Source of the DNA: Pseudomonadota bacterium | GTDB lineage: Bacteria > Pseudomonadota > Alphaproteobacteria > Rhizobiales > Xanthobacteraceae | DNA: 48,804 nt | Reading direction: 5' to 3' | Assembly: GCA_018242205.1 (NCBI GenBank) | Contig: JAFECJ010000033.1 | Span: 1-48,804 of the forward strand | Shown here: piece after piece, positions 34,772 to 41,027 of the stretch | How the letters are laid out: each line of letters starts with the position of its first letter | Position numbering within the stretch: the first letter of the stretch is position 1 | Notes under the pieces: generated by a model | Database searches by the model: none | What the model was told of the DNA's origin: nothing | Seen by the model: the letters and a program-made list of their open reading frames with translations, nothing else | Made by a program: the position numbers and the translations under genes

Positions 34772-34804
34772 CTCCCATCGCGCGGATCATCCGCGCCATG
34801 GGAG
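34772..34804 (+). promoter_or_regulatory. Strong hairpin hiding the ribosome binding site of the 34811 gene
   Basis: CTCCCATCGCGCGGAT (34772-34787) and ATCCGCGCCATGGGAG (34789-34804) are complementary at 15 of 16 positions, centred on base 34788. The right arm ends in GGGAG (34800-34804), the only Shine-Dalgarno-like sequence, six nt before the ATG at 34811. In RNA the site would be fully paired. It could be a thermometer-like or ligand-controlled element, or a DNA operator; the sequence does not decide which. Confidence 0.6.
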
Positions 34805-34810
34805 AACACG

Positions 34811-35116
34811 ATGATTCAGGACAAGACAGTTCGCGGCGCATTCGCCGTCATCGCGCTCGGCGCCGGCTTCATGGCGCTGATGGCCGGCACGGCGCACGCC
34901 GTCGATCCGGGCTTCGGCATTGGCCGTCCGGGGCCGGGCGTGCGTCCGGGGCTCGGCGCGCCGGGTGTCGGCGTTGCGCCGGGCGCGCCGCTCTACGTGC
35001 TGCCGAAAGGCTGCGTCGCCGTCGTCGTCAACGGCGTGAAGCTGTGGCGCTGCGGCGCGGTGGTCTATCGCCCGGTGGTGCAGGCGGGCCGCACGGTTTA
35101 CGTGATCGTGCGCTAG
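34811..35116 (+). CDS. Small exported Gly/Pro-rich protein, function unknown
   Basis: A 101-residue protein with a signal peptide (about residues 9-30, GAFAVIALGAGFMALMAGTAHA). A Gly/Pro-rich stretch with GRPGPGVRPGLGAPGVGVAPG repeats follows, then a compact C-terminal part (LYVLPKGCVAVVVNGVKLWRCG and RTVYVIVR) with two cysteines that may form a disulfide. I do not recognise a named family, though similar small secreted proteins are common in Bradyrhizobium relatives. Its ribosome binding site lies inside a strong hairpin. Its stop codon shares the CTAG at 35113-35116 with the convergent gene. Confidence 0.75.
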   Translation: MIQDKTVRGAFAVIALGAGFMALMAGTAHAVDPGFGIGRPGPGVRPGLGAPGVGVAPGAPLYVLPKGCVAVVVNGVKLWRCGAVVYRPVVQAGRTVYVIVR

Positions 35117-35340
35117 GCGCGCTTCTTCACCGCCACCAGGCCGAAATCGACCGGCGCGCCGCACCGGCCGCAGGCGAGGCCGCCGGCTTCGGTTGGCAGT
35201 TCGCAGTCGGCGCCGAACTCGGCGATCATCTTGTCGAGGTCGTAGGCGCTCGACCAGCCGCAGCCCGGCTCGGCGCAGGCGGCCTCGAGCTGCAGGTTCA
35301 TCGCGCGGATGGCCCCAAGGGTCCAGGGTTTGCTCGCCAT
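35113..35340 (-). CDS. Small Cys-rich hypothetical protein
   Basis: A 75-residue protein. The ATG at 35340 is supported by GGGAGA eight nt upstream; the frame is open for 29 more codons but those read as leader. Cysteines occur as CAEPGC near residues 21-26 and CGRC near 58-61, with one more between, suggesting a zinc-binding site. No signal peptide is visible, so it is probably cytosolic. I do not recognise the family. It is convergent with the exported protein, sharing stop-codon bases. Confidence 0.7.
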   Translation of the reverse strand: MASKPWTLGAIRAMNLQLEAACAEPGCGWSSAYDLDKMIAEFGADCELPTEAGGLACGRCGAPVDFGLVAVKKRA

Positions 35341-35420
35341 CTCAATATCTCCCTTGTTGCGCGACAGGCATTCGAAGACGGTGCCCACCGGTCCGATCGT
35401 TACGGCCGACCGGGCCGCGA

Positions 35421-35456
35421 CAAACAAAAAGCGCGGGCGTTGGGAACGCCCGCGCT
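35421..35456 (-). terminator. Terminator downstream of rpsU
   Basis: AGCGCGGGCGTT (35430-35441) and AACGCCCGCGCT (35445-35456) pair perfectly over 12 bp with a GGG loop. Read on the minus strand the stem is followed by a T-rich tail (complement of 35421-35429), the textbook arrangement for ending rpsU transcription. Confidence 0.85.
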
Positions 35457-35518
35457 AAATACATGTTCGAGAGAATAGCTTGCGATTCGCCGAATGTCAG
35501 CGCCGCAACGCCGCGCGT

Positions 35519-35830
35519 CTAGAAGCGCGGCGCGCCGCCACGGCCGCCACCGGCGCCGGGACCGCGGCCTTCGCCGCCACGGCCACCACCAGCAGCCGCA
35601 CCAAAGGCCGGCTTCGGCTTCATCGGCAGCAGGCCTTCGCGCTGCATCTTCTTGCGCGCGAGCTTGCGGGCGCGGCGCACCGCTTCCGCCTTTTCGCGGG
35701 CCTTCTTCTCGGACGGCTTTTCGTAGTGGCCGCGAAGCTTCATCTCGCGGAAAATCCCCTCGCGCTGCATCTTCTTCTTGAGCGCCTTGAGGGCCTGATC
35801 GACGTTGTTGTCGCGAACGAGAACTTGCAC
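35519..35830 (-). CDS. rpsU: 30S ribosomal protein S21 with Gly/Arg-rich tail
   Basis: A 103-residue bS21. The core (residues 1-70) has [41 protein letters not shown] and [20 protein letters not shown]; it takes part in initiation on the small subunit. The family is about 70 residues, so the last 25-30 residues ([22 protein letters not shown]) are an extension, seen also in some other Rhizobiales. It is monocistronic, with a candidate promoter at 35937-35966 and a strong terminator downstream. Confidence 0.95.
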   Translation of the reverse strand: MQVLVRDNNVDQALKALKKKMQREGIFREMKLRGHYEKPSEKKAREKAEAVRRARKLARKKMQREGLLPMKPKPAFGAAAGGGRGGEGRGPGAGGGRGGAPRF

Positions 35831-35936
35831 GCTTGCTCCTTAGCTGAGGCCTGTTGGGCCAAGATCGGTAGAGTTCGGTCGAGGTTTCGAAATTCGGGTC
35901 GAAAGCCGCGTAATCGCAGGCCTTTCGAGTCGCGTG

Positions 35937-35966
35937 GCTATAGCAGGGTCGTGGCCTTGAGTCCAA
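35937..35966 (-). promoter_or_regulatory. Candidate sigma-70 promoter of rpsU
   Basis: On the minus strand TTGGAC (35966-35961) is followed after 18 nt by TATAGC (35942-35937). It lies about 100 nt upstream of the rpsU ATG, implying a leader of roughly that length. Confidence 0.5.
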
Positions 35967-36091
35967 CAAAACGCGCCAAAATCGCGCTTTTGCAGCGTCC
36001 CGGCCTGATTTCCATATAGGAATGGCCCTGAATCCCGCCACCCCCGCCGAAACTCTTGAGTTTTCTGGATTTCTCGGCCCGGCCGGCCGGC

Positions 36092-36745
36092 TTACCGCTT
36101 CGCCCGGCGCTCCAGGACGACATGGGTGGCGAGCGGCGCCTGGACGTGCTCGCGGCGCTCAAAGCCGAGTTTTGGCAGGTCGATGCCGGCGAGCAGGGGC
36201 TCCCCCGCGCCGAGGAACACCGGCGAATAGGCGAGGTGCATCTCGTCGATCAAGCCGGCCTGCAGGTACTGGCGGACCGTTGAGGCGCCGCCGCCGACGC
36301 GGACGTCGCGGCCGTCCGCCGCCGCCCGGGCGCGCTTGAGCGCCGCCTCGATGCCGTCGGTGACGAAGTGGAATGTCGTGCCGCCCTCCATCTCGATCGA
36401 GGCGCGCGGGTAGTGGGTGAGGACGAAGACCGGGCAGTGATAGGGCGGGTTGGTTCCCCACCAGCCTTTCCAGGTCTCGTCCGGCCAGTCGCCGCGCACC
36501 GGGCCGAACATGTTGCGGCCGAGGATCCAGGCGCCGAGATTGTCGAAGCCGCGCACGGCGAAATCATCGTCCACCCCGGTCGTGCCGCCGTCCTTGCCCA
36601 TCATCGCCTGGAAGGTGCGGGTCGGGAACACCCACTGGTGCAGCGCCATGCCGCCGGTGCCCATCGGGTTGTCGAGGCTTTGCTCGGGACCGGCGCCGAA
36701 GCCGTCGAGTGATACCGAAAAACAGGCGACACGCAGCTTCGACAT
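36092..36745 (-). CDS. Dihydrofolate reductase-fold protein (RibD C-terminal family)
   Basis: A 217-residue reductase-fold protein of the RibD_C/DHFR-like family. It has VACFSVSLDGFGAGPEQS at the start, GAWILGRNMFGP, PVFVLTHYPR and DVRVGGGASTVRQYLQAGLIDEMHL, the NADPH-binding end. True riboflavin or folate roles are unlikely for a stand-alone copy; many relatives are inducible reductases of unknown substrate. I chose the ATG at 36745, preceded by GGAGGAG; the frame is open 15 codons further. It is divergent from an HxlR regulator across 89 nt with inverted repeats, so it is the likely target of that regulator. Confidence 0.88.
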   Translation of the reverse strand: MSKLRVACFSVSLDGFGAGPEQSLDNPMGTGGMALHQWVFPTRTFQAMMGKDGGTTGVDDDFAVRGFDNLGAWILGRNMFGPVRGDWPDETWKGWWGTNPPYHCPVFVLTHYPRASIEMEGGTTFHFVTDGIEAALKRARAAADGRDVRVGGGASTVRQYLQAGLIDEMHLAYSPVFLGAGEPLLAGIDLPKLGFERREHVQAPLATHVVLERRAKR

Positions 36746-36764
36746 GGGACGCTCCTCCAACTGC

Positions 36765-36802
36765 TTGCATATTGCAACTGGTTGGAGCATACCAAACTAG
36801 TT
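36765..36802. promoter_or_regulatory. Inverted repeats between the divergent reductase and HxlR genes (operator candidate)
   Basis: TTGCATATTGCAA (36765-36777) is a perfect inverted repeat with a 3-nt centre. AACTGGTTGG (36776-36785) and CCAAACTAGTT (36792-36802) form a second, imperfect one. A related half-site, ATATTGCAAGC, recurs at 36805-36815. Symmetric sites of this kind are expected for dimeric HxlR repressors and would cover both promoters. Confidence 0.6.
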
Positions 36803-36834
36803 TTATATTGCAAGCGGTTTGGCGAGGGGGCTTC

Positions 36835-37338
36835 ATGACCGAAGGGCATCGTTCCGGCTGTCCGATCAATCTGTCGCTCGAAGTGCTCGGCGACCGCTGG
36901 AGCCTGATCGTCATCCGCGACATCATTTTCGGCAACCGCCGGCACTTCCGCGATCTCATGACGCATTCGCAGGAAGGCATCGCCTCGAACATCCTGGCGA
37001 CGCGGCTCAAGACGCTGCTCGACGAGGGCATCATCACTCGCGCCGACGACCCGACCCACAAGCAGAAGGGCATCTACAGCCTGACCGAGAAGGGCATCGA
37101 GCTTCTGCCCGTGCTCGCGCAGCTCTCGGCCTGGGGCTACAAATATCTGCCGGTGACGGAAGAACTCGGCATCCGCGCCAAACTGCTCGCCGACGGCGGG
37201 CCGAAACTGTGGGCCGAATTCATGGACGAGCTGCGCGAGATGCATCTCGGCATCAAGCGCAAGAGCAAGGGCCCGTCGGTGTTCGCCAAGTTGCAGGCGG
37301 CCTACGAAGCCGTGGTGGCGAAGCAGAAAAAGAAGTGA
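36835..37338 (+). CDS. HxlR family transcriptional regulator
   Basis: A 167-residue winged-helix regulator. It opens MTEGHRSGCPINLSLEVLGDRWSLIVIRDI, the HxlR signature, with Cys9 at the usual redox- or electrophile-sensing position, then HFRDLMTHSQEGIASNILATRL and a wing ending GIYSLTEKGIELLPVL. The C-terminal 50 residues are an extra Lys-rich helical stretch. I chose the ATG at 36835, which follows GAGGGGG; the open frame upstream crosses the operator region. It probably represses the divergent DHFR-fold gene and itself, and may respond to aldehydes, quinones or thiol stress. Confidence 0.92.
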   Translation: MTEGHRSGCPINLSLEVLGDRWSLIVIRDIIFGNRRHFRDLMTHSQEGIASNILATRLKTLLDEGIITRADDPTHKQKGIYSLTEKGIELLPVLAQLSAWGYKYLPVTEELGIRAKLLADGGPKLWAEFMDELREMHLGIKRKSKGPSVFAKLQAAYEAVVAKQKKK

Positions 37339-37341
37339 CGC

Positions 37342-38421
37342 CTACTTCGCCGGCCACACCCGCGTGACGTGGCCCATCTTTCGGCCCGCGCGGGCCTCGG
37401 TCTTGCCGTAGAGATGGATCGAGGTGCCGGGCAGCACCAGCCAGGGCGCGAGATCGTGCACCTCGGCGCCGATCAGATTGGTCATCTCGACCTTGCGCCC
37501 CAAGCGCAGCGGTTTCGCCAGCGGCCAGCTGGCCACGGCGCGGATATGCTGCTCGAACTGCGAGACGGTGGCGCCGTCCAGCGTCCAGTGTCCGGAATTG
37601 TGCACGCGCGGCGCGATCTCGTTGACCATCAGCGCCTGCTTGCCCTTCACCTTGACGACGAACATCTCGACGCCGAGCACGCCGACATAATCGAGCGCCT
37701 TGGCGATGCGCGCCGCGATCTTCTCGGCTTCCTTGGCGGTGTCTTCGGTCACCTTGGCCGGCACGGTCGAAGTCTTGAGGATGTGGTTCTGGTGATCGTT
37801 CTCGGTCACCTCGAAGCATTCGACATGGCCGTCGGCCGAGCGTGCGGCGATCACCGACACTTCGCGCTGGAACTTGACGAAGCCTTCGAGCACGCAGGGC
37901 TTGTTCTTGAGCGAACGCCAGGCCGCATTGGCGTCGTCGCCCGGCATGATCTTGACCTGGCCCTTGCCGTCGTAACCCATCGTGGTGGTCTTCAGCACCG
38001 CCGGCAGGCCGACCTTGTCGATGCCGGCAGCGAGTTGCGCCGCCGAATGCACCGGCGCGTAAGGCGCCACCGGGATCTTCAGCCCCGAAATGAAATTCTT
38101 CTCGATCAGCCGATCCTGCGTCGTTTCCAGCACCTTCGGATTCGGATGCACCGGCGTGCGCTTCGACAGCACCGCGGCGGTGCGCGCCGGGATGTTCTCG
38201 AATTCGTAGGTGATGACATCGACCGACGCCGCGAACTTGGCCAGCGCGGCTTCGTCCTCGTAATCCGCGCAGGTGTGGGCCTTCGCCACTTCGAACGCGC
38301 CGGAATCTTTTTCCGGCGAATAGATATGGCAGTGCAGGCCGAGCCTTGCGGCCGCGAGCGCGAGCATGCGGCCGAGCTGGCCGCCGCCGAGAATGCCGAT
38401 CGTGGAACCGGGTTTAAGCAC
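37342..38421 (-). CDS. purK: 5-(carboxyamino)imidazole ribonucleotide synthase
   Basis: A 359-residue ATP-grasp enzyme that makes N5-carboxyaminoimidazole ribonucleotide from AIR, bicarbonate and ATP in purine synthesis. It has the GTG-started GSTIGILGGGQLGRMLALAA, CADYEDEAALAKFA, TYEFENIPA, KTTTMGYDGKGQ and VNEIAPRVHNSGHWT. All family motifs are intact. It follows purE on the same strand, separated by a 49-nt palindromic repeat. Its end is 3 nt from the HxlR stop on the other strand. Confidence 0.96.
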   Translation of the reverse strand: MLKPGSTIGILGGGQLGRMLALAAARLGLHCHIYSPEKDSGAFEVAKAHTCADYEDEAALAKFAASVDVITYEFENIPARTAAVLSKRTPVHPNPKVLETTQDRLIEKNFISGLKIPVAPYAPVHSAAQLAAGIDKVGLPAVLKTTTMGYDGKGQVKIMPGDDANAAWRSLKNKPCVLEGFVKFQREVSVIAARSADGHVECFEVTENDHQNHILKTSTVPAKVTEDTAKEAEKIAARIAKALDYVGVLGVEMFVVKVKGKQALMVNEIAPRVHNSGHWTLDGATVSQFEQHIRAVASWPLAKPLRLGRKVEMTNLIGAEVHDLAPWLVLPGTSIHLYGKTEARAGRKMGHVTRVWPAK

Positions 38422-38435
38422 TAGGCTTTTTCCTT

Positions 38436-38484
38436 ACGCATGATCTTATCCGAAAACCGGAAGCCACTTTTCGGGATCATGCGT
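38436..38484. repeat. 49-nt palindromic intergenic repeat, copy 2 (inverted relative to copy 1)
   Basis: Outer arms ACGCATGATC (38436-38445) and GATCATGCGT (38475-38484) and inner arms CCGAAAA (38450-38456) and TTTTCGG (38468-38474) are perfect. Reverse-complemented, it aligns to copy 1 at 30713-30761 without gaps, differing mainly in the central loop. Its right end overlaps the purE coding end. Confidence 0.85.
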
Positions 38485-38962
38485 CTTTAGGCTTCTTGCC
38501 GACCGCCTTGGTCTGCTTGGCGCGCCAGGTATCGAGCCGCTTGGCGACCTTGACGTCGGATAGCGCGAGTATCGCGGCGGCGAGCAGCGCCGCGTTGATG
38601 GCGCCGGCCTTGCCGATCGCCAAAGTGCCGACCGGAATGCCGCCGGGCATCTGCAGGATCGACAGCAGCGAATCCTTGCCCTCCAGCGCATGGGTGTCGA
38701 TCGGCACGCCGAGCACCGGCAAAGGCGTCATCGACGCCGTCATGCCGGGCAGGTGCGCGGCCCCGCCGGCGCCGGCGATGACCACCTTGAAGCCCTTGTC
38801 ACGGGCGGAATGCGCGAAGTCGTAGAGCCGCTTCGGCGTGCGGTGCGCCGAAACGATCAGCGCCTCATGGCCGATGCCGAGCGCGTCGAGCGTGTCGGTG
38901 GCATGCTTCATCGTGGCCCAGTCGGACTGACTGCCCATGATCACGGCGACCGGCTTTGCCAC
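38477..38962 (-). CDS. purE: N5-carboxyaminoimidazole ribonucleotide mutase
   Basis: A 161-residue enzyme that moves the carboxyl group from N5 to C4 of the imidazole in purine synthesis, paired with PurK. It has [47 protein letters not shown] and [20 protein letters not shown] chose the GTG at 38962 because GGGGAG lies nine nt before it; another in-frame GTG at 38989 would add nine residues. A promoter with a perfect -10 box lies at 39012-39039. The final codons and stop lie inside a palindromic repeat. Confidence 0.95.
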   Translation of the reverse strand: MAKPVAVIMGSQSDWATMKHATDTLDALGIGHEALIVSAHRTPKRLYDFAHSARDKGFKVVIAGAGGAAHLPGMTASMTPLPVLGVPIDTHALEGKDSLLSILQMPGGIPVGTLAIGKAGAINAALLAAAILALSDVKVAKRLDTWRAKQTKAVGKKPKDA

Positions 38963-39011
38963 GTTGGAATGCTCCCCGAATGGCGCCACCCCCGGCGCAG
39001 GAAAGCGGCGG

Positions 39012-39039
39012 ATTATAGGTTTTGAACCCCCGCTGGCAA
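39012..39039 (-). promoter_or_regulatory. Sigma-70 promoter of purEK
   Basis: On the minus strand TTGCCA (39039-39034) is followed after 16 nt by TATAAT (39017-39012), a perfect -10 box. Initiation near 39005 would leave a leader of about 43 nt to the GTG at 38962. Confidence 0.7.
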
Positions 39040-39155
39040 GGCGAAACCGGCGACTTTCCGGGCCCGCCGCGCGCTATCATGGTCGGGCGAATCGGCCAAG
39101 CCGTGTGCTCGCGCGGCGCGGCCGGTCGCATGGGGTTCACAAGCTTCGACGGCCC

Positions 39156-39755
39156 ATGACCAGCGATCTGTCGCAGACCCCGCCCCGTGAGCTCTTGGCG
39201 GAGGTGGCTCGCCTGCGCCGCGACTTGGCGCGCGCCGAGCAGCGCATCGCCGAGCTCGAAGCCCGGGCCGACATCGATCCCTTGCTCGACATCCTCAACC
39301 GCCGCGGTTTCGAGCGCGAGCTGACGCGCTCGCTCGCTTACCTCAAGCGCTATGGCACGGGCGCGGCGCTGATGTTCATCGATCTCGACGGTTTCAAGCC
39401 GATCAACGACCGGTACGGCCATGCCGCCGGCGACATCGTGCTGAAGGCGGTGGCCGCGACCTTGGCGGGTCACGTACGTGCTTCCGACGTCGTTGCCCGG
39501 CTCGGCGGCGATGAGTTCGGTGTTCTGATGTGGAACGCCAGTGAAGCGGCGATGCTTTCCAAGGCCGCCGATCTCGAGGCGGTCATCGCCCGTGCCCGCG
39601 CCGAGTTTGACGGCGTCGAACTGTCGGTTGGCGCCAGCGCCGGCGGTGTGGTGCTGCGGTCCTGTGCCACCGCCGCCGACGTCATCGCCGAGGCCGACCG
39701 CGCCATGTATGCGCGCAAGAAGGCGAAGCGGGGGCTGGCGAAAGCTACGCAATAA
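39156..39755 (+). CDS. Small soluble GGDEF diguanylate cyclase
   Basis: A 199-residue protein. A short coiled-coil N-terminus (REL LAEVARLRRDLARAEQRIAE region, residues 10-40) is followed by a full GGDEF domain with DPLLDILNRRGFE, MFIDLDGFKPINDRYGH and ARLGGDEFGVL, so cyclic di-GMP synthesis is expected. RASD before the active site is an RxxD inhibitory site. There is no membrane segment or obvious sensory domain, so input may come through the coiled coil. I chose the ATG at 39156; the open frame upstream overlaps purE on the other strand. Its end overlaps the convergent DUF465 gene by 11 nt. Confidence 0.88.
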   Translation: MTSDLSQTPPRELLAEVARLRRDLARAEQRIAELEARADIDPLLDILNRRGFERELTRSLAYLKRYGTGAALMFIDLDGFKPINDRYGHAAGDIVLKAVAATLAGHVRASDVVARLGGDEFGVLMWNASEAAMLSKAADLEAVIARARAEFDGVELSVGASAGGVVLRSCATAADVIAEADRAMYARKKAKRGLAKATQ

Positions 39756-39951
39756 TATCCGGCGTGATCTGATCTTCGATCTGCCGGATCTTGTCGCGCA
39801 GCACCAGTTTGCGCTTTTTCAGACGCTGCACCTGGATGAGATCGGAGCCGGGCGAGGCGGCGAGCGCCTCGATCGCCGCGTCGAGGTCGCGATGCTCCTG
39901 CTCGAGCCGGGCCAGCAGGGCGCGCAACGCGGTCTCGTCATTGTCGTTCAT
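39745..39951 (-). CDS. DUF465 (YdcH-like) small coiled-coil protein
   Basis: A 68-residue helical protein with the DUF465 pattern LARLEQEHRDLDAAIEAL followed by LIQVQRLKKRKLVLRDKIRQIED. The ATG at 39951 begins the conserved part; an upstream in-frame ATG at 39984 is possible. The function of the family is unknown. A second DUF465 gene lies 343 nt away on the other strand, arranged divergently. Its 3' end overlaps the GGDEF gene by 11 nt. Confidence 0.85.
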   Translation of the reverse strand: MNDNDETALRALLARLEQEHRDLDAAIEALAASPGSDLIQVQRLKKRKLVLRDKIRQIEDQITPDIIA

Positions 39952-40294
39952 GGGTCGCGTCGTTTTCGAGGTCGCGCCGTTCACGGCGACGGGAACCGAG
40001 CATGATTCCCATCAGGAATCATGGGAGGTATTGGCCGGCCGGATGTGCAACAATTATCGCTTTTTCCACAGAGCGGCACAAGCGCGTCGGAAAAACCGCA
40101 GTGGATCAACGGCTTTGCGCGTGATTGATGGAAACTTAACTGCGGCCGATTATCGCGCTTGCCCAGTCTCTGCATTAGGCTGACAATCGGACCGCAAAAA
40201 GTCACTTTCGGAGTGCCCAATCGACAAGCCTGAATGGCGAAAGCCGGCGAATAAAAGCTGATCGAAGAACCAAGGATTGAGGAGACATACGACA
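39952..40294. other. 343-nt interval between the two divergent DUF465 genes
   Basis: No gene is recognised. The stretch is more AT-rich than its surroundings and should hold promoters for both DUF465 genes. The one clear element is the inverted repeat at 40001-40023. No tRNA fold was found. Confidence 0.5.
40001..40023. promoter_or_regulatory. Inverted repeat containing two GANTC sites
   Basis: CATGATTCC (40001-40009) and GGAATCATG (40015-40023) are perfect inverted repeats with a 5-nt spacer. Each arm contains a GANTC sequence, the target of the cell-cycle methyltransferase CcrM in alphaproteobacteria. It lies about 50 nt upstream of one DUF465 gene. Confidence 0.5.
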
Positions 40295-40480
40295 ATGTCG
40301 CTGCAATCGCACCTTGCGGAACTCGAAAAGAAGCACAAGGCCCTCGACGACCAAATTCACGACTGCCAAGCCCACCCCGCAGTCGACGACCTCCAGGTGG
40401 TAGAACTCAAGCGCCGAAAATTGCTGGTCAAGGAAGAGATCGAACGCCTCCGGCATGGCGATCCGCCCCGCCTCCACTGA
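40295..40480 (+). CDS. DUF465 (YdcH-like) small coiled-coil protein, second copy
   Basis: A 61-residue helical protein, MSLQSHLAELEKKHKALDDQI then DLQVVELKRRKLLVKEEIERL, a clear DUF465 match. The ATG at 40295 follows TTGAGGAGA at a suitable distance. It shares the spacing of charged heptads with the copy at 39745-39951 but little identity, so it is an old paralogue. The function is unknown; small size and coiled coil suggest a protein-binding role. Confidence 0.87.
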   Translation: MSLQSHLAELEKKHKALDDQIHDCQAHPAVDDLQVVELKRRKLLVKEEIERLRHGDPPRLH

Positions 40481-40709
40481 CCTGATCGGCCGTTTCCCGC
40501 TCCGGTCCATTTTCCAGACGAAACCAGTCCCTCGGGTCGCCCGCTTTCGTGGTGCGACTCGGTGCAAGCCGGGATTGCCTGCGGCTGCGAGCCGGTATTC
40601 GGCGGCGGTTTGGTCGGGTTCGTCGGCAGGCGGCGCTGCGAAACGCCGCCTTGCCGCCATGATTTTTTGCAGTATGGTCGGCCTGTTCGTTCGCGCAGGG
40701 GCGCCGCTT

Positions 40710-41018
40710 ATGACCGTTCGTTCGACCACCGTTTTCGCGCTTGCCGGGATCGCCGCCGCGGCCGCCCTCGTGGCCTTGGCCGCCAGGCCGGCACAGGCGC
40801 TGACCTTCGAGAACTACCAGGGCGCGAGCGGCGCCAATGGCAGCGGCTGGGTCGATCTCAATTATGACGACCCGAACAAGAAGCCGTCGCGCGACGAGAA
40901 CGGCAACCGGTCCTACCAGAGCGGCAATACCACGCTGAAGTTCGGCCCGACCGGCAGCGCCAACCGCAATTTCAGCCCGAACAGCTATTTCTCGCCCAAC
41001 TACCTGATGGGCAAATAG
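40710..41018 (+). CDS. Exported small protein, function unknown
   Basis: About 102 residues from the ATG at 40710 (CAGGGG lies nine nt before it); an in-frame ATG at 40659 is an alternative. A signal peptide (STTVFALAGIAAAAALVALA, cleavage after RPAQA) leads to a polar Asn/Gly/Ser-rich mature part (FENYQGASGANGSGWVDLNYD, NRSYQSGNTTLKFGPTGSAN) with no cysteines. I do not recognise the family. It is convergent with the enoyl-CoA hydratase gene, 9 nt away. Confidence 0.7.
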   Translation: MTVRSTTVFALAGIAAAAALVALAARPAQALTFENYQGASGANGSGWVDLNYDDPNKKPSRDENGNRSYQSGNTTLKFGPTGSANRNFSPNSYFSPNYLMGK

Positions 41019-41027
41019 TGCCGCGCG

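Noticed and set aside
34798..35478. A 226-codon frame starting at the ATG inside the 34.8-kb hairpin
   Set aside because: It reads the exported-protein region in another phase, giving Arg/Ala/Gly-rich sequence, and continues through the convergent gene; the frame from 34811 has a proper signal peptide.
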